A program made the translations under genes and the position numbers. Under the pieces are notes generated by a model, which worked only from the letters and a program-made list of their open reading frames with translations, did no database searches and had not been told where the DNA came from. A stretch of 53,237 bases of DNA from Glomus cerebriforme (Eukaryota; Glomeromycota; Glomeromycetes; Glomerales; Glomeraceae). The stretch covers positions 73,129 through 126,365 of the forward strand of contig QKYT01000320.1 of the NCBI GenBank assembly GCA_003550305.1, given 5' to 3'. Of this stretch, positions 21,871-32,431 are shown one piece after another; the stretch's first letter is position 1, and the number at the start of each line of letters is the position of its first letter.

Positions 21871-22455
21871 CAAAGATTAGCATTGTATTATATAATTTAC
21901 TGTGCCTGCGGCTACTTTTTGCGGAAAACATGACATTTCTTTATATTAATTTTATAATGAATGCTATATATATACTTAATAAATAATTCCTCTCACATTA
22001 TAATTTAATAATTTTCACACGATATATTGTACTGTATATACAGTCGACACCCTCTATAATCAACATTCCTCTAATGATGTGATTATAATATTGAAGCGTT
22101 AATATGATCTCATATATATATATATAATATACAATAGGGAGTTCTTATATAGGAGAGTGTCTATAACATATATACAGTACATAAATTATCTTCTTCTCTT
22201 AATACCATCGCGTACAATTAAACATTCTATTTATTCGTTCCGCACGTTCCGCATTATTGAGAAAAAACCATTCTATCTAAACGAAGAAAAAATAAAATTT
22301 AATTATATATATATATATTAGTCCGGAGGACTATTTATATATTTATAATTTTATGTTCGCGTCATTTCGTTGTACTAAATCCTTTTAAAAGAATTATCAC
22401 GTAATTTTATAATAATCCATAATAACTGATATCATAATATTTTATTTTTTTTTTT
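21871..22455. other. intergenic containing an inverted-repeat element
   Basis: Apart from the element at 22029-22180, this holds TA-repeats and a perfect short palindrome TAGTCC-GGA-GGACTA at 22319-22333 inside a TA run, possibly a transposon footprint. No gene seen. Confidence 0.4.
22029..22180. mobile_element. small inverted-repeat element, pogo/Tigger-like ends
   Basis: Left end GTACTGTATATACAGTCGAC then ACCCTCTATAA. The right end on the other strand is GTACTGTATATATGTTATAG then ACACTCTCCTATATAA, giving imperfect termini of about 35 bp around a 150-bp AT-rich interior. The CAGT-GAC-CCTCTATAA pattern recalls pogo/Tigger termini, but that is memory-based and the right end fits less well. 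Confidence 0.5.
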
Positions 22456-23886
22456 TTAATTATAATGATCATTATCACAATCTATAACATCAAATTTTTT
22501 AATAACACCTAATTTCTTATATTTTTCAATTATTTCTAAATTTTTTTCATTAGTACCTAAACTATTTACTTCATCATTAACAATTATTAAAATAATAGAT
22601 TTTTGTGGTATACGATTTGTCCATTTCATAAAAAAAGATTCTAATTCATCAGGAAGTAATTCAGTTTGAGCTTGATATTGATAATATAATATTAATTCAT
22701 AAAGATATTTATGAGAATGATTTATAATTAAATCAAAAGCCTCTTTTTCACTTAAATAATCACCACCACACCAAATTTTAATAGATTCTAAAAATTGACA
22801 ACTATTAAAAACTAATTTAAATGTATCTAATTGAGAATTTTTAAAAATAGCATAAAATTTTTTAAGATTAGGACAAAAATTAGCAATAATTGAATTTAAA
22901 GAATTATCAATATCATCACCAGCATAAAATTCTATTAAATTTTTACCATTATTTTCTAAAAAAGTGATTAAAATATTATTACTTATATGATAAGGAATTT
23001 TAAAAATTTTTAAATTAGGAAGAATAACATATTGTAATTTTTCAAAATCTTCAAAATCATTATGATCAAAAGATAATTCAAGTTGTTGTAAATTTTTAAA
23101 ATTAGCTATAAAAGATAATGAAACATTATAATTACCATAAAGACTAAGTTTAATTAAACTATTAGAATGATTTGTAGTTAATAAAGGTATAATATTATTA
23201 ACTTCATTATCACCACGATGTTGTAAAATACTTAAACATTTTAAATTTTTTTGTACAGAAATTAAATCTGATAAACCTTTTGAATTAAATCTTTCAAAAC
23301 TTATATATAAAGATTTTAAATTCTTACAAAATTGAGATAAATGATAAAAAAATTTTGAAGAAACATTTGAACTACAATATAATTCTGAAAGATTTTTTAA
23401 CCGATTTTTTGCTCCAGGATAAGAAGTAAAATTTATTTTTAAATCATCTCCATGAAAAGTTAATTCTTTTAAAGGAGAAATTTGAATCATAAATAATTTA
23501 TATAATTCTTGAACTATTAAATTTATTTGATTTTGTGAAGAAACATTATATTGTTGATTTTTAAGAAGAAGCTTTTCAACCGTAATATAAACTCTATTGA
23601 TCGACAAGATTTTACAAAATGACGCATAATTAAACAAAGGAGGGTTTGAATTTGTAGTTGAAATAACGATTCCATTCTTAAATAATAATTCTTTTGACTC
23701 TTTTGAAAGACAAGCAATTAAAGTATTATAATTTGAAGTACAATAATACCAATCATCTATCCATAAAGATTTAACTGAAATTTTACACCATAAACGATTG
23801 ACCAATAAGCATGAACGTAAAGTAATCTTGTCTTCTTCAAAATATTCAAAAATTTCATCAAGACAATCGGCAGGAAGTTTAGACAT
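22456..23886 (-). CDS. F-box/LRR protein, SCF ubiquitin-ligase substrate adaptor (paralogue 3)
   Basis: 476 residues, intronless. The F-box at 1-45 reads PADCLDEIFEYFEEDKITL, then RSCLLVNRLWCKISV. The family blocks FNYASFCKIL, FTSYPGAKNRLKNLSELYC and ELLPDELESFFMKWTNR are all present in the usual order. LRR-like strands include LKCLSILQHR, LIKLSLYGNY, LQQLELSFDH, LKIFKIPYHI, LKKFYAIFKN and LESIKIWCGGD. The start is directly preceded, after seven bases, by a 41-A run that follows a 13-T run on the coding strand. Predicted SCF adaptor; target unknown. With 8300-9730 and 18825-20249 it forms a cluster of three full-length paralogues in 16 kb. Confidence 0.92.
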   Translation of the reverse strand: MSKLPADCLDEIFEYFEEDKITLRSCLLVNRLWCKISVKSLWIDDWYYCTSNYNTLIACLSKESKELLFKNGIVISTTNSNPPLFNYASFCKILSINRVYITVEKLLLKNQQYNVSSQNQINLIVQELYKLFMIQISPLKELTFHGDDLKINFTSYPGAKNRLKNLSELYCSSNVSSKFFYHLSQFCKNLKSLYISFERFNSKGLSDLISVQKNLKCLSILQHRGDNEVNNIIPLLTTNHSNSLIKLSLYGNYNVSLSFIANFKNLQQLELSFDHNDFEDFEKLQYVILPNLKIFKIPYHISNNILITFLENNGKNLIEFYAGDDIDNSLNSIIANFCPNLKKFYAIFKNSQLDTFKLVFNSCQFLESIKIWCGGDYLSEKEAFDLIINHSHKYLYELILYYQYQAQTELLPDELESFFMKWTNRIPQKSIILIIVNDEVNSLGTNEKNLEIIEKYKKLGVIKKFDVIDCDNDHYN

Positions 23887-23891
23887 TATTT

Positions 23892-23947
<56 letters not shown>
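23887..23947 (-). promoter_or_regulatory. T13/A41 homopolymer leader of the F-box gene
   Basis: On the plus strand, T41 (23894-23934) then A13 (23935-23947). On the coding strand this reads T13-A41-TGAAATA-ATG. It is an extreme version of the T-run/A-run leaders before 11342 and 42450. Length in the assembly may be unreliable because of homopolymer errors. Confidence 0.4.
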
Positions 23948-24252
23948 GAAAATTATAAATAAATCTTAATATAAATTCGAAAATGTAAAACGAAAAGATG
24001 AAACTTTTGATTTAAATTAAAGTTCATTTACTATAGTTGTGTTACCAAACTTGTAAGTAATTTGTGAATTCAATATCCTATCAAAATCAAGCAACCATGG
24101 TTGATCATACGGTTTATTTATATTAAAAATAATACGATTTTGACAATCCAATGATATTTTGTTTACTTTAAAAAAAAAAAGATATACATTTTTAAATTAC
24201 ATTTGAGTTTCGATCTCTTCCAGACCAGATAATTTAGAAATCTAGATCCAAT

Positions 24253-24284
<32 letters not shown>

Positions 24285-24559
24285 ATGAAAAAAGAAAAAA
24301 GAAATAATAATAAAATTTAAATAAAAATATTATAATATAATTTATCTATAATTTTTTTTTACATCGTGAATATTTAAAAAATTTTCCTTTTAATTCTATA
24401 TTTATATATCTAATTATATCAAGATAAAGAACTAAAAATAGAATTCTTAAAAATATTTTTTAAGAAATATCAAAGTCATCTAAATAAAAATTTTCTCTTA
24501 TTAACTTGATAAAAGATTTTTCGGCTGAAATAGTGTAACTTTTTAATAATATCAAGTCT

Positions 24560-24713
24560 TAACTATGTCCTCCCATACCCAAACCTGACTGGGTTAGGTC
24601 ATTCGATATAACGAATTCAATGGACCAGGTTTGGATATCATTTAACGAGTTTCAGATACAAAAATTGTTCCAAGTTTAGATTTGGAATAATGGCTGAACT
24701 TTGAATTACAACA
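24560..24713. mobile_element. palindromic MITE, family 'ATGTTGTAGCCC', degenerate copy 2
   Basis: Keeps the family phrases CTATGTCC, ACCCAAAC, TTCCAAGTTTAGATTTGGAA and the terminal GAATTACAACA. It is shorter (about 154 bp) and more diverged than the copies at 15746 and 49619, so membership is likely but the ends are uncertain. Confidence 0.45.
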
Positions 24714-25512
24714 AAGAAATTATAGAAAATTTCTAATATAATAATTATTCAATTTCTTAAATTGGGTATTGATTGTAATAAAGATTAAATACTATGATAA
24801 TCCGATTGTCCTTTTTTTTTTATTTTTATTATTTTTTTTATTCAAAATTCTAGAATGCCACCGAATATTTTTGAATAATTCATATATGGTAAGGCAATAT
24901 GCAATTAATATGCGTACCTCTATGACCGGAATTATATCATGCCGATAGATTATTAAAAAATTCATTTGTTTATGCTTTGTCAAAACAAAACGAATCGGGT
25001 TTAGTTATGTTTTTTTAGTCTTATCTTAACGTACAGATTTTGATTTAAAAAATCCTTTTTTGTAAAAATAAATAAATAAATAAATTTTATTTATAATATC
25101 AAATTATTATGATTTACTCAAAATTTCTTGAATAATATTCTATTCAATTTAAAAAAAAATTTTTTCTTCTTAATATTAGTGGTGTTTATATTAATGATTA
25201 GGTTTATAGGTTAATATTTTTATCAAAAATTAATATAGTGAAAATTATTTGCACGATCACCGATAACGATATAATCGGTGATCTCAACAAAATTTAAGAT
25301 ATAATATAACGTTAATCATCAAATTAGTTATGTACATATGTTACAAGCATCACTATAAAATTTTATAAAATAATAAACAATATTGGACTTATAAGAAGTG
25401 CACTATACTCTTCCCTTCGCATAGCACCATGCCATTCCACAACCGACCAGCTCTACCGTGGGACTGCGGCGAGTATGAATAAGATTAGGGTCAGGGATAA
25501 GGATAGGGGTAA

Positions 25513-25671
25513 GTATGAAGCGTCGTTCTGATCAAAAAATTCGGGTACCTTTGGATTACGAACTACTGTACTACCCTGGATGTATCCAGGTAACTTGTTA
25601 GAAACCCAGGTAAATATCTGATACATCCAGAATAATTACCCAGGATTTTTGATCAAAATGGCACTTCATAC
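25513..25671. mobile_element. inverted-repeat element (MITE candidate)
   Basis: The left arm starts GTATGAAGCGTCGTTCTGAT then CAAAAA. The right arm on the opposite strand starts GTATGAAGTGCCATTTTGAT then CAAAAA. The similarity continues inward through GGGTA and CTGGATGTATC, so most of the 159 bp folds into one imperfect hairpin. No coding capacity and no clear target duplication. Confidence 0.6.
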
Positions 25672-26567
25672 GGTTCATACCTAGAGATAAGACGATAGGG
25701 ATAGGGTTGGGATTGGGAAAGCTGGTACCCACGCTTACCATAAGATAACCCAACAATAAAAAAACAAGATTACTTACCACTTAAGATATTGTGAAAAAAG
25801 TTATTTCGTTATTGTATGAAATTATTGGAAGTGATTTTTAAGTTTTCAAGTTTTCAACCTTGCTGTTGAATATCGTCGTTGAAGTTTCTAGGAAAGAGTT
25901 TGAATGAAGGCAATATATATATATTTATTTATTTATTTATGGATAATCTCCCGTCGTGAATTACTCATGAAAGTATAATCTCATAAGTCATAGGTATTAA
26001 TTGTTTAGGTAAGGCGTTAATATTAACTAGCATCTGATATCATTTAATCAATAACAAATAAACTCTTGATTAAATTTAACTGTGATTAATAATAAATATA
26101 TCTCTTATTATTGTCCGGAGCGAAGCAGAGGACACTATATTTCTATGCACTATCAGTCACGTAGGTTCTCTGTCCAAGCCAATCAAAATAACATGATCAC
26201 GTGCAATGGATTTTTATCATTCGTGCCCAATTTTTTTACTCTGGACTCATAACGGTTTCCGTTTCCTAGTTTTTATTATAGACGCGCAAATGCAATCATA
26301 ACATCACAAAATTAATGAGTTCATTATATATTTTTTCTCGGAAGAAAAAATAATGATTGATTCATTATGATAACATTTGATAGCAATTATAATTATTGTA
26401 TTAAATATTAATGTCAGCAGTGAATCTAAAAAAAAACTGATAAAAGAGAATTTTGCTATTTGTGTCATATAAGGGCTTAGAATAAACCCTAAAAATATTT
26501 CATATAAGGCTTGAGAAAATTTTATAATAAAATACTGCAATAATTATAAAACAATTACGAATTATCT

Positions 26568-26792
26568 ATGTTGTAGTCCATTCGACCATATCCCTTGGAA
26601 TATCCCAGGGATATGGTCTAGTTTGTGACATTCAATTATACGTCCGATCAATTTTGGACACTTTCAAATTTGGAACATTCGATTCCCCAAATCAGACCAT
26701 GTCCCAAATCTGTGGGATATATGAAACTCATGTCCCAAGTTCGATTTGAGATATTTCAAGTTGGATTTGAGACATGGTCGGATTTACAACAT
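26568..26792. mobile_element. palindromic MITE, family 'ATGTTGTAGCCC', copy 3
   Basis: Starts ATGTTGTAGTCCATTCGACC and ends, on the opposite strand, ATGTTGTAAATCCGACC. The interior repeats CATATCCC / GGGATATG, ACCATGTCCCAAATC, GTCCCAAGTTCGATTTGAGA and GAGACATGGTC in both orientations, as in copies at 15746 and 49619. 225 bp, non-coding. Confidence 0.65.
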
Positions 26793-28079
26793 TTATATTA
26801 AATATATTAAATATGTAAAATTAAATGTCTAGAAGGAGAAAGTATTGTTTCACGACAAAACCATCTTTCCGGTTGACCATACGCGTAAATCGACGAATAA
26901 AAATTGTAACTATTTTCCTCAAAACTCTATCATTATTGTCAAAATTAACAAGTTATGAGGGATGTTGAAAATTTTTAACAGTTTACTTTCCCACATTTAT
27001 TGTTAACTCTTAAAATAGATCTAATATCTAGATTTTGGACGAGTTCAATATTTAAAAGAAATTAAAATGCTCCAAATCTATTAAAATGTAAAAATTTACA
27101 ATTACTTCGAATGATTCATTTCATTTATTAATTCTTAATTTTAATATTATTAACAATTTAAATAAAAAATAAATTATTCTAAGATTTGGATAGAATTTAA
27201 TTATTGTTACTGTACTATCAATCTTATCACTTACATAAATCGCACTTTCTGCTACATTCTAAAAAAAAAAAAGATATTGAATCTCATAAATGCGGCATAA
27301 TTGTCATACAGTACTAAAATGAAATTTCAAGGTTTTATAAATTTGTTAATAATTATGGAATAATAGAAGTTGAATAGAATAGCAAATAGAACAATCTTCA
27401 AATTGAAGGAAGAATAACACTTGGTTAGACTGTGGGATTCATCCTACATTAATAGCTTCAAATCATATATCTCTCAACTGCAATCTTACAGTAAGCTTTT
27501 TTTTTTTTTTTTTTTTTTTTTTTGTGAAGAGCTTATGATCCAAATGGAGCAAATTATCTGCTATATAGTGTCACATGTCGTATATAGAAAATATGCAAAG
27601 CGTCACGTTGTCACACGTCCCAATAAATTTTTGCCGGTCCAACATGTGTTCCAACTATTTGGTCAAATTTCATGCGACAGTTGTAGCCTGTACCACATAA
27701 ATAATTTCCCACATATATATAATCATTTCTTAATTTTTTCTCGTTCAAAAAAAAAAAAAAAAACTCCAAACGCTTTACAATAAGAATAAACACAAATGAA
27801 ACTTGAAATATGCTAAAAGAGGAAAGAGCCTGACCTTTCTTATCGATATTAGTAATAAAAATCATATGTCATGGTGAGCTGAGAACTTTGCGATCTCAAG
27901 CTTTTTTCATTAACCGCAGTGATTAATAAAAAGTATCCCCAAATTTTCTCTCGTACTTTCTTAAAGTAGTAGAGAAGGAATTCCCTATTTATGTTGAAAT
28001 TGATGAAGGCGAAAGGATTAGGATTTTATTGTATGATTCAAAAAGTCAGTAATAGTGTTGACACCAACAAATTAAAAAA
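26793..28079. other. intergenic, no gene recognised
   Basis: AT-rich, with T-runs at about 27500-27522 and an A-run near 27747. Reading frames in 27420-27865 are short, on both strands, and low in complexity at their ends; I do not accept them as genes. Confidence 0.4.
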
Positions 28080-28935
28080 ATTGTGAGATTTACAAATAAT
28101 CCATCCCAACCGATGATAGCAGCAGCGCAATGTTGGAGAAGTTAAAGAAGAATTACTACAGAGACAAATGGTGTGTTGACCAAGAAATACATGAGACATT
28201 TGGGCTACAAGTTATCATGGCCAGCTCCGTGTGAATTATATCCACCTGAGGGTGAAATTACGTGACTTAGAGAACGAAATAAAAGGATCGAAGAATTTTG
28301 ATGTCTAAACAGAATAAAGAATTGATTCAAGAATTTTCCAAACAGAAGACCAAACAGAATCAAGAGTTGACCAGCCTAATCATGAAGAATAAATACAACT
28401 AAAATAGTAAATATTTGTATCGTATAGAAACTTAACAAAGGATCATTTTTAAACTTGTTTTAGGAGTCGAACAATCAAATTATTCAACAAGGACATGAAT
28501 TATGCAAGATAGGCATATTAAGAGTGGGCGACGGATTACATTTCAAAAAAGAGATGACACGTTTGCGAGAACGTGAATTCAAGGTTTGTATATTTATGGA
28601 TCGTCTATTTTTAACGTTAATTTGATGCTTTTTTAACCTGATCATGTCACTATTAGATATATACTATCTACAGGTCTTCAAAATAAATAATGATACTTAT
28701 GCGTCAGGTATATAACAAAAGAAACAAAGAACAGAGGAGGAAAATTTAATTCAACTTTAAAAATGTCACTATACGTGATAATCTTGATGATTTAATAAAT
28801 GAAATTTTGAAAATATTAAATAGTGGTTCGTTCGCTATTCATAATAAGAAAATAAAAACTAGTGAATTATATTTTAAAAATGTAAAGCGGAATAGTGGGC
28901 AAAAACCAAGCGCGTTATATCCGTCAAATTTTACT
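28080..28935 (+). pseudogene. unassigned coiled-coil-like coding relic
   Basis: The plus strand shows protein-like pieces in changing frames: TKKYMRHLGYKLSWPAPCEL then YPPEGEIT, a charged QNKELIQEFSKQKTKQNQEL stretch of coiled-coil character (about 28300-28380), ILRVGDGLHFKKEMTRLRER (about 28515-28580), and DNLDDLINEILKILNSGSF (about 28775-28830) up to a TGA near 28938. Stops and frame breaks separate the pieces; some may be introns (for example around 28400-28465 and 28590-28740). I do not recognise the family. It could be a real multi-exon gene or a relic; a relic is more likely given the stops. Confidence 0.4.
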
Positions 28936-29342
28936 TGAAGAGAATATGTGACATTCGCATTGATAAATTTCACAAATTTTATATATTAGTTGTTGTTGTG
29001 GTAACGTTTTATTTCATTAAATAAAGCATTTAATTAGGGTACTAAAACTAAAAATTTTTTAGAATTTTAGAATTTTAAGATTTTAGAATTTATCAATGCT
29101 CGAAGTTGGTCATTGTCAAAAATGAATTAATTAATACATAATTATTCAAACGAATTTAAACTTCATGGAGTTATTAGAATCTTCTAAACGTTTTAGAGCA
29201 AAGAAATACAAGATTTCAAAATAAATTTGTATTATACAGAGAAGATATTTCCAAAGGTTCATGTAAATACTGTAAATCATTCAATGTCCGTAGGAAGATC
29301 TAAAATCTTAAATTATCTGAGTTATCGTATAGCAACTGCACA

Positions 29343-29461
29343 TAGTATCCCCCTAAGTTAGTATCTTCACTTTAAAAGACTCGGATATATCAAAATTTTT
29401 AATTCTGGTAGAATTAGGCTAATTTTGGCCATATATACCCCGGTATTATATGCAGTGCTAT
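29343..29461. mobile_element. decayed partial copy of the 7829-8075 element
   Basis: Shares, in order, the blocks TTTAAAAGAC.CGGATAT, AATTCTGGTA, GGCTAATTTTGGCCA, CCCCGGTATT and TATGCAGTGCTA with the palindromic element at 7829-8075. The termini are eroded and the copy is about half length. Confidence 0.55.
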
Positions 29462-29555
29462 ATGCCTATATATGGTCGCGTCCCATTTTTTTTTCTTGAT
29501 ATAGCTAGGGTTATAATTTAAGAGCATTCCTCCTTTTACGATTTCGAACGAAAAT

Positions 29556-29774
29556 GGGGTATGTCTAAAGCGGAGCAGAATCACGTGATTTTCGTAAAAT
29601 TTTTGGCCGGAATTATGGCATTAAGAAATTATGCATGTGACAAATAACAGATGATAAATAGGATTTCACCTATCGAAAAATTGTACTTAGGAAAAATGGA
29701 AAATGAAGGTGTGACGCGGGGGTGACAGATATTCACTATGATCACGTGATTCTGCTCCGCTTTAGACGTTCCCC
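29556..29774. mobile_element. inverted-repeat element with ~35-bp termini (MITE)
   Basis: The left terminus GGGGTATGTCTAAAGCGGAG then CAGAATCACGTGAT matches the right terminus on the opposite strand, GGGGAACGTCTAAAGCGGAG then CAGAATCACGTGAT, almost perfectly (two mismatches near the end). The palindrome extends outward by AAAT/ATTT. The interior of about 150 bp is non-coding. Both arms contain a CACGTG E-box. No clear target duplication was seen. The near-identity of the arms suggests a fairly recent copy. Confidence 0.75.
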
Positions 29775-30079
29775 ATTTATGGTTTTTTTTGGATCTATAA
29801 TATTCCTCAAAAAAATCTCAGGATTGTGAAATGATATGAAGTCACGTGAGTAAAAAAAGTACGAATTTATATTTAACGATTTCTATTATACTTTGTAGTT
29901 AAAAATACGTATAATAAAATTTATAAATAATTTAATGACCATTAAACTAGATCACGCGTTTGCACAGCCAATTTGTGTAATAATTTGACATAAATTTGAA
30001 ACTGTCTAAAGTTTAAAATGTGCACCGTTCCGTGCTTTAAAATAATAAAAAAATTACCAAAGAATAGATCAAATTAGAG

Positions 30080-31045
30080 TTAAACATTGATTTTATATTG
30101 GAGCAAATATTCGTAATGAGGTGTGTTATCAGCTATTATATCATAAATATATTGTGGATATTCAATATCCTTCTCTTTATTGATTAAGTTAAATCCGGTG
30201 CTTTTTGCTGCATTCCTATTTCATTTTGTGGATTTAGTTTATAATTAGAATAAGCATCAAATCGAATTAAATTAAAAAAAATCACTTCATATATACACAT
30301 ACCCATGCCAAATACTGTATAAATCCGGTACATGACACATATCAGGAATTTTTACATCCCAACATTTTACTTTTTCAGCTTTCCACGCAAGCATCTCTTT
30401 CTTAAATTCTGCCCCAACCATTTCACAATACTTTTTCAAAACTTTCTCGGGCTCTCGAACTAAGTCATCAGCATCTACCAAGGCAATTTCTTCCCCAGTT
30501 ATATCTTTGATTAAATCATATAGAGCTCTTGATTCTTTAAGTCCGATAGCGTCAGCAGAAAAAAGCTCCATCCTTTCAGAATTAGGTATATTAACATCGT
30601 TCCAAGCTTTATACGTAGCATTAGCGGCTTTATAATAAGATTTTACTGATTTTTCAGGGTTACGGATTAAAAATGTATGTTTGAATTTTAGGAGAACTTC
30701 CTTAGATCGAAGTGGATTTCCTTCTGATGCATGTAAAAAGATAGTTGCGAGATCTTTCACAAACACTCTTAATGGTTTCGTTTGGTCTCCGTCATAATAA
30801 TGTGGTGTAAGTATTTCATTAAGAGTTGGTGTAAAATGATGCGGAAAAAGAATCGGATCAGTAGGTTTAGGTGGTTGAATACTATTTAAAAACTCAACGT
30901 TTTTGGCCTGGTAAGCAAGGCCGATTGGAACAAAAGGTTCGTGAACAACGTAAAATTCTTGACGAAGTTGAAGGAACGGTCGTTCAAAAACCGTAGAAAG
31001 TGATCTTGCATGAGCCCAAAGAATAATTGGTTTTTGATCGGCCAT
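30080..31045 (-). CDS. sulfotransferase-like P-loop protein, two exons
   Basis: Predicted cytosolic PAPS-dependent sulfotransferase or relative; substrate unknown. Exon 1 is 31045-30303. The intron (30302-30216, 87 bp) starts GTATGT and ends AATAG. Exon 2 is 30215-30080. The spliced frame is open throughout and gives 292 residues. The N-terminal IILWAHARSLSTVF (residues 7-20) corresponds to the 5'-phosphosulfate-binding loop, in the variant W-x-H-A-R-S-x-S-T. FLIRNPEKSVKSYYK (125-139) corresponds to the 3'-phosphate motif, R-N-P followed by serine. Unspliced reading stops after HGYVYI. Splicing instead adds about 45 residues beginning NAAKSTGFNL and ending with a Y-rich tail, where the family's C-terminal substrate region would be. 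I chose ATG 31045 because the in-frame upstream sequence is a T-run leader with a non-protein-like hydrophobic reading. Confidence 0.85.
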
Positions 31046-32431
31046 TTGTAAAATGTATATTTTAAGAGTAAAAATAGACTTATTGTTGATTTTTTTTTTT
31101 TTAATAAATGAGTGGAGAACGTGAATAGAAAAGAGCAAAGGAAAAAAAAAAAGCAAAAACCTATTTTGTAACCTTATTTTCCTTTTTTTGATTAAACGCT
31201 AAAATAGTATTATTTGAGGGCGTATCCGAAACCAAAATAAGTTTAGGTTATAAAACTTAGAAATCGGAATTTTATTATATTTGAGCGAGGTTATTTCTTT
31301 TGTGATACCTTGGTTTGATTAGTATGTGGGCTGTGTGATACATAAAAAAAATCTTTTACTGACCTCAAAATTACCTCATACATTACCCAAAAGATTAAAG
31401 GCTCTAAAGATCGATCGACCGATTTTACATTAACTCCGGCCAAGCTTATAATATCATTAACTCCGGCCGGAATTAAGAGTTTAAATAATTGAATTGTTAA
31501 TTAAACCTTTTTTAGAACTTGAAACCGGCCAAAAAAAACCTTAACCAGTTAATAACCGGTTTGGTATTAAATTTTGCGAAACCAAATTTTTCCGATATCC
31601 TTCCCATAACATTCTTGTACTATTTCCTGTCTGTTATTTAATAAAAAAATCTAAACTTTCGCTTAATTATACAATCTTTGCTAATATATGATGGCAAAAG
31701 TACAAAATCTGGTGTAATATATTCCATTACGCCACCTTAATGCCTGATAGTTAGAATAATTACGCCCCCATGTATAGGCAAAAGGTTCTAAAATAAATAA
31801 AATACATAATTCAGGAAGGTCAATAGAGATAGATGCTAATCTCTCTTGTACTCATACTCTGTTCATAGTAAAACAAAGGAATTCTAAAATTTCCTTTTCG
31901 AAGGATTCATAATTAGTATTTTTGGAATCTAATTTTAAACCAAGATTCCTTTGAAGTTTTTACTCTCCTCATATTCCTATAACATGGCATTTGCTCTAAA
32001 TATTTGTTTATTTGAAAATAGTCTACCGAGCTTTTGTAAAGAATGTTGCAATTTAATAAAATATTTTCATGATTATTAAAATGTTATTTTATTAGTTTTT
32101 TATTAATTCAACTATTTTTTTTTCTAATACAGTAATTACAATTTTAACGTAATTTATAAAAGCCTTTAAGATTTATTCATTTTATTATTGATCTTTCACC
32201 TCTGTTTTCGAAATTATTTCATGTAATGTTGAAAATTTTGTTTCTTTAACATGACTATAATTTAAATGTTCAATGTTATTATTACATAGATAGCTCAAGC
32301 ATCATTTAAAAAAAATACTAATAACTTTGCATAAAAATATATATTTTTTTAAAGCATTAAAACTTGTCGTAAATACGCAACTTAGCATAATTTTAATCAA
32401 AACCTAATCGAAAACTATTGCTGTAATGTGA
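31046..32431. other. intergenic, no gene recognised
   Basis: Two direct copies of ATTAACTCCGGCC (about 31432 and 31459) and further CCGG-centred words (CCGGCCGG, AACCGG) cluster at 31425-31560, a possible binding-site cluster or transposon scar. The rest is AT-rich. Confidence 0.4.

Larger units (their letters stand above)
23948..26567. other. intergenic, repeat-rich, no gene recognised
   Basis: Contains an (ATA)n microsatellite at about 24251-24286, a degenerate palindromic element at 24560-24713, an inverted-repeat element at 25513-25671, telomere-like TTAGGG variants on both sides of that (about 25485-25513 and 25688-25717), and TTTA repeats near 25920-25942. No protein-like frame was found. 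Confidence 0.4.

Noticed and set aside
27421..27865. Frames on both strands containing long Phe or Lys runs
   Set aside because: They are held open by T- and A-homopolymers, and no conserved motif is visible.
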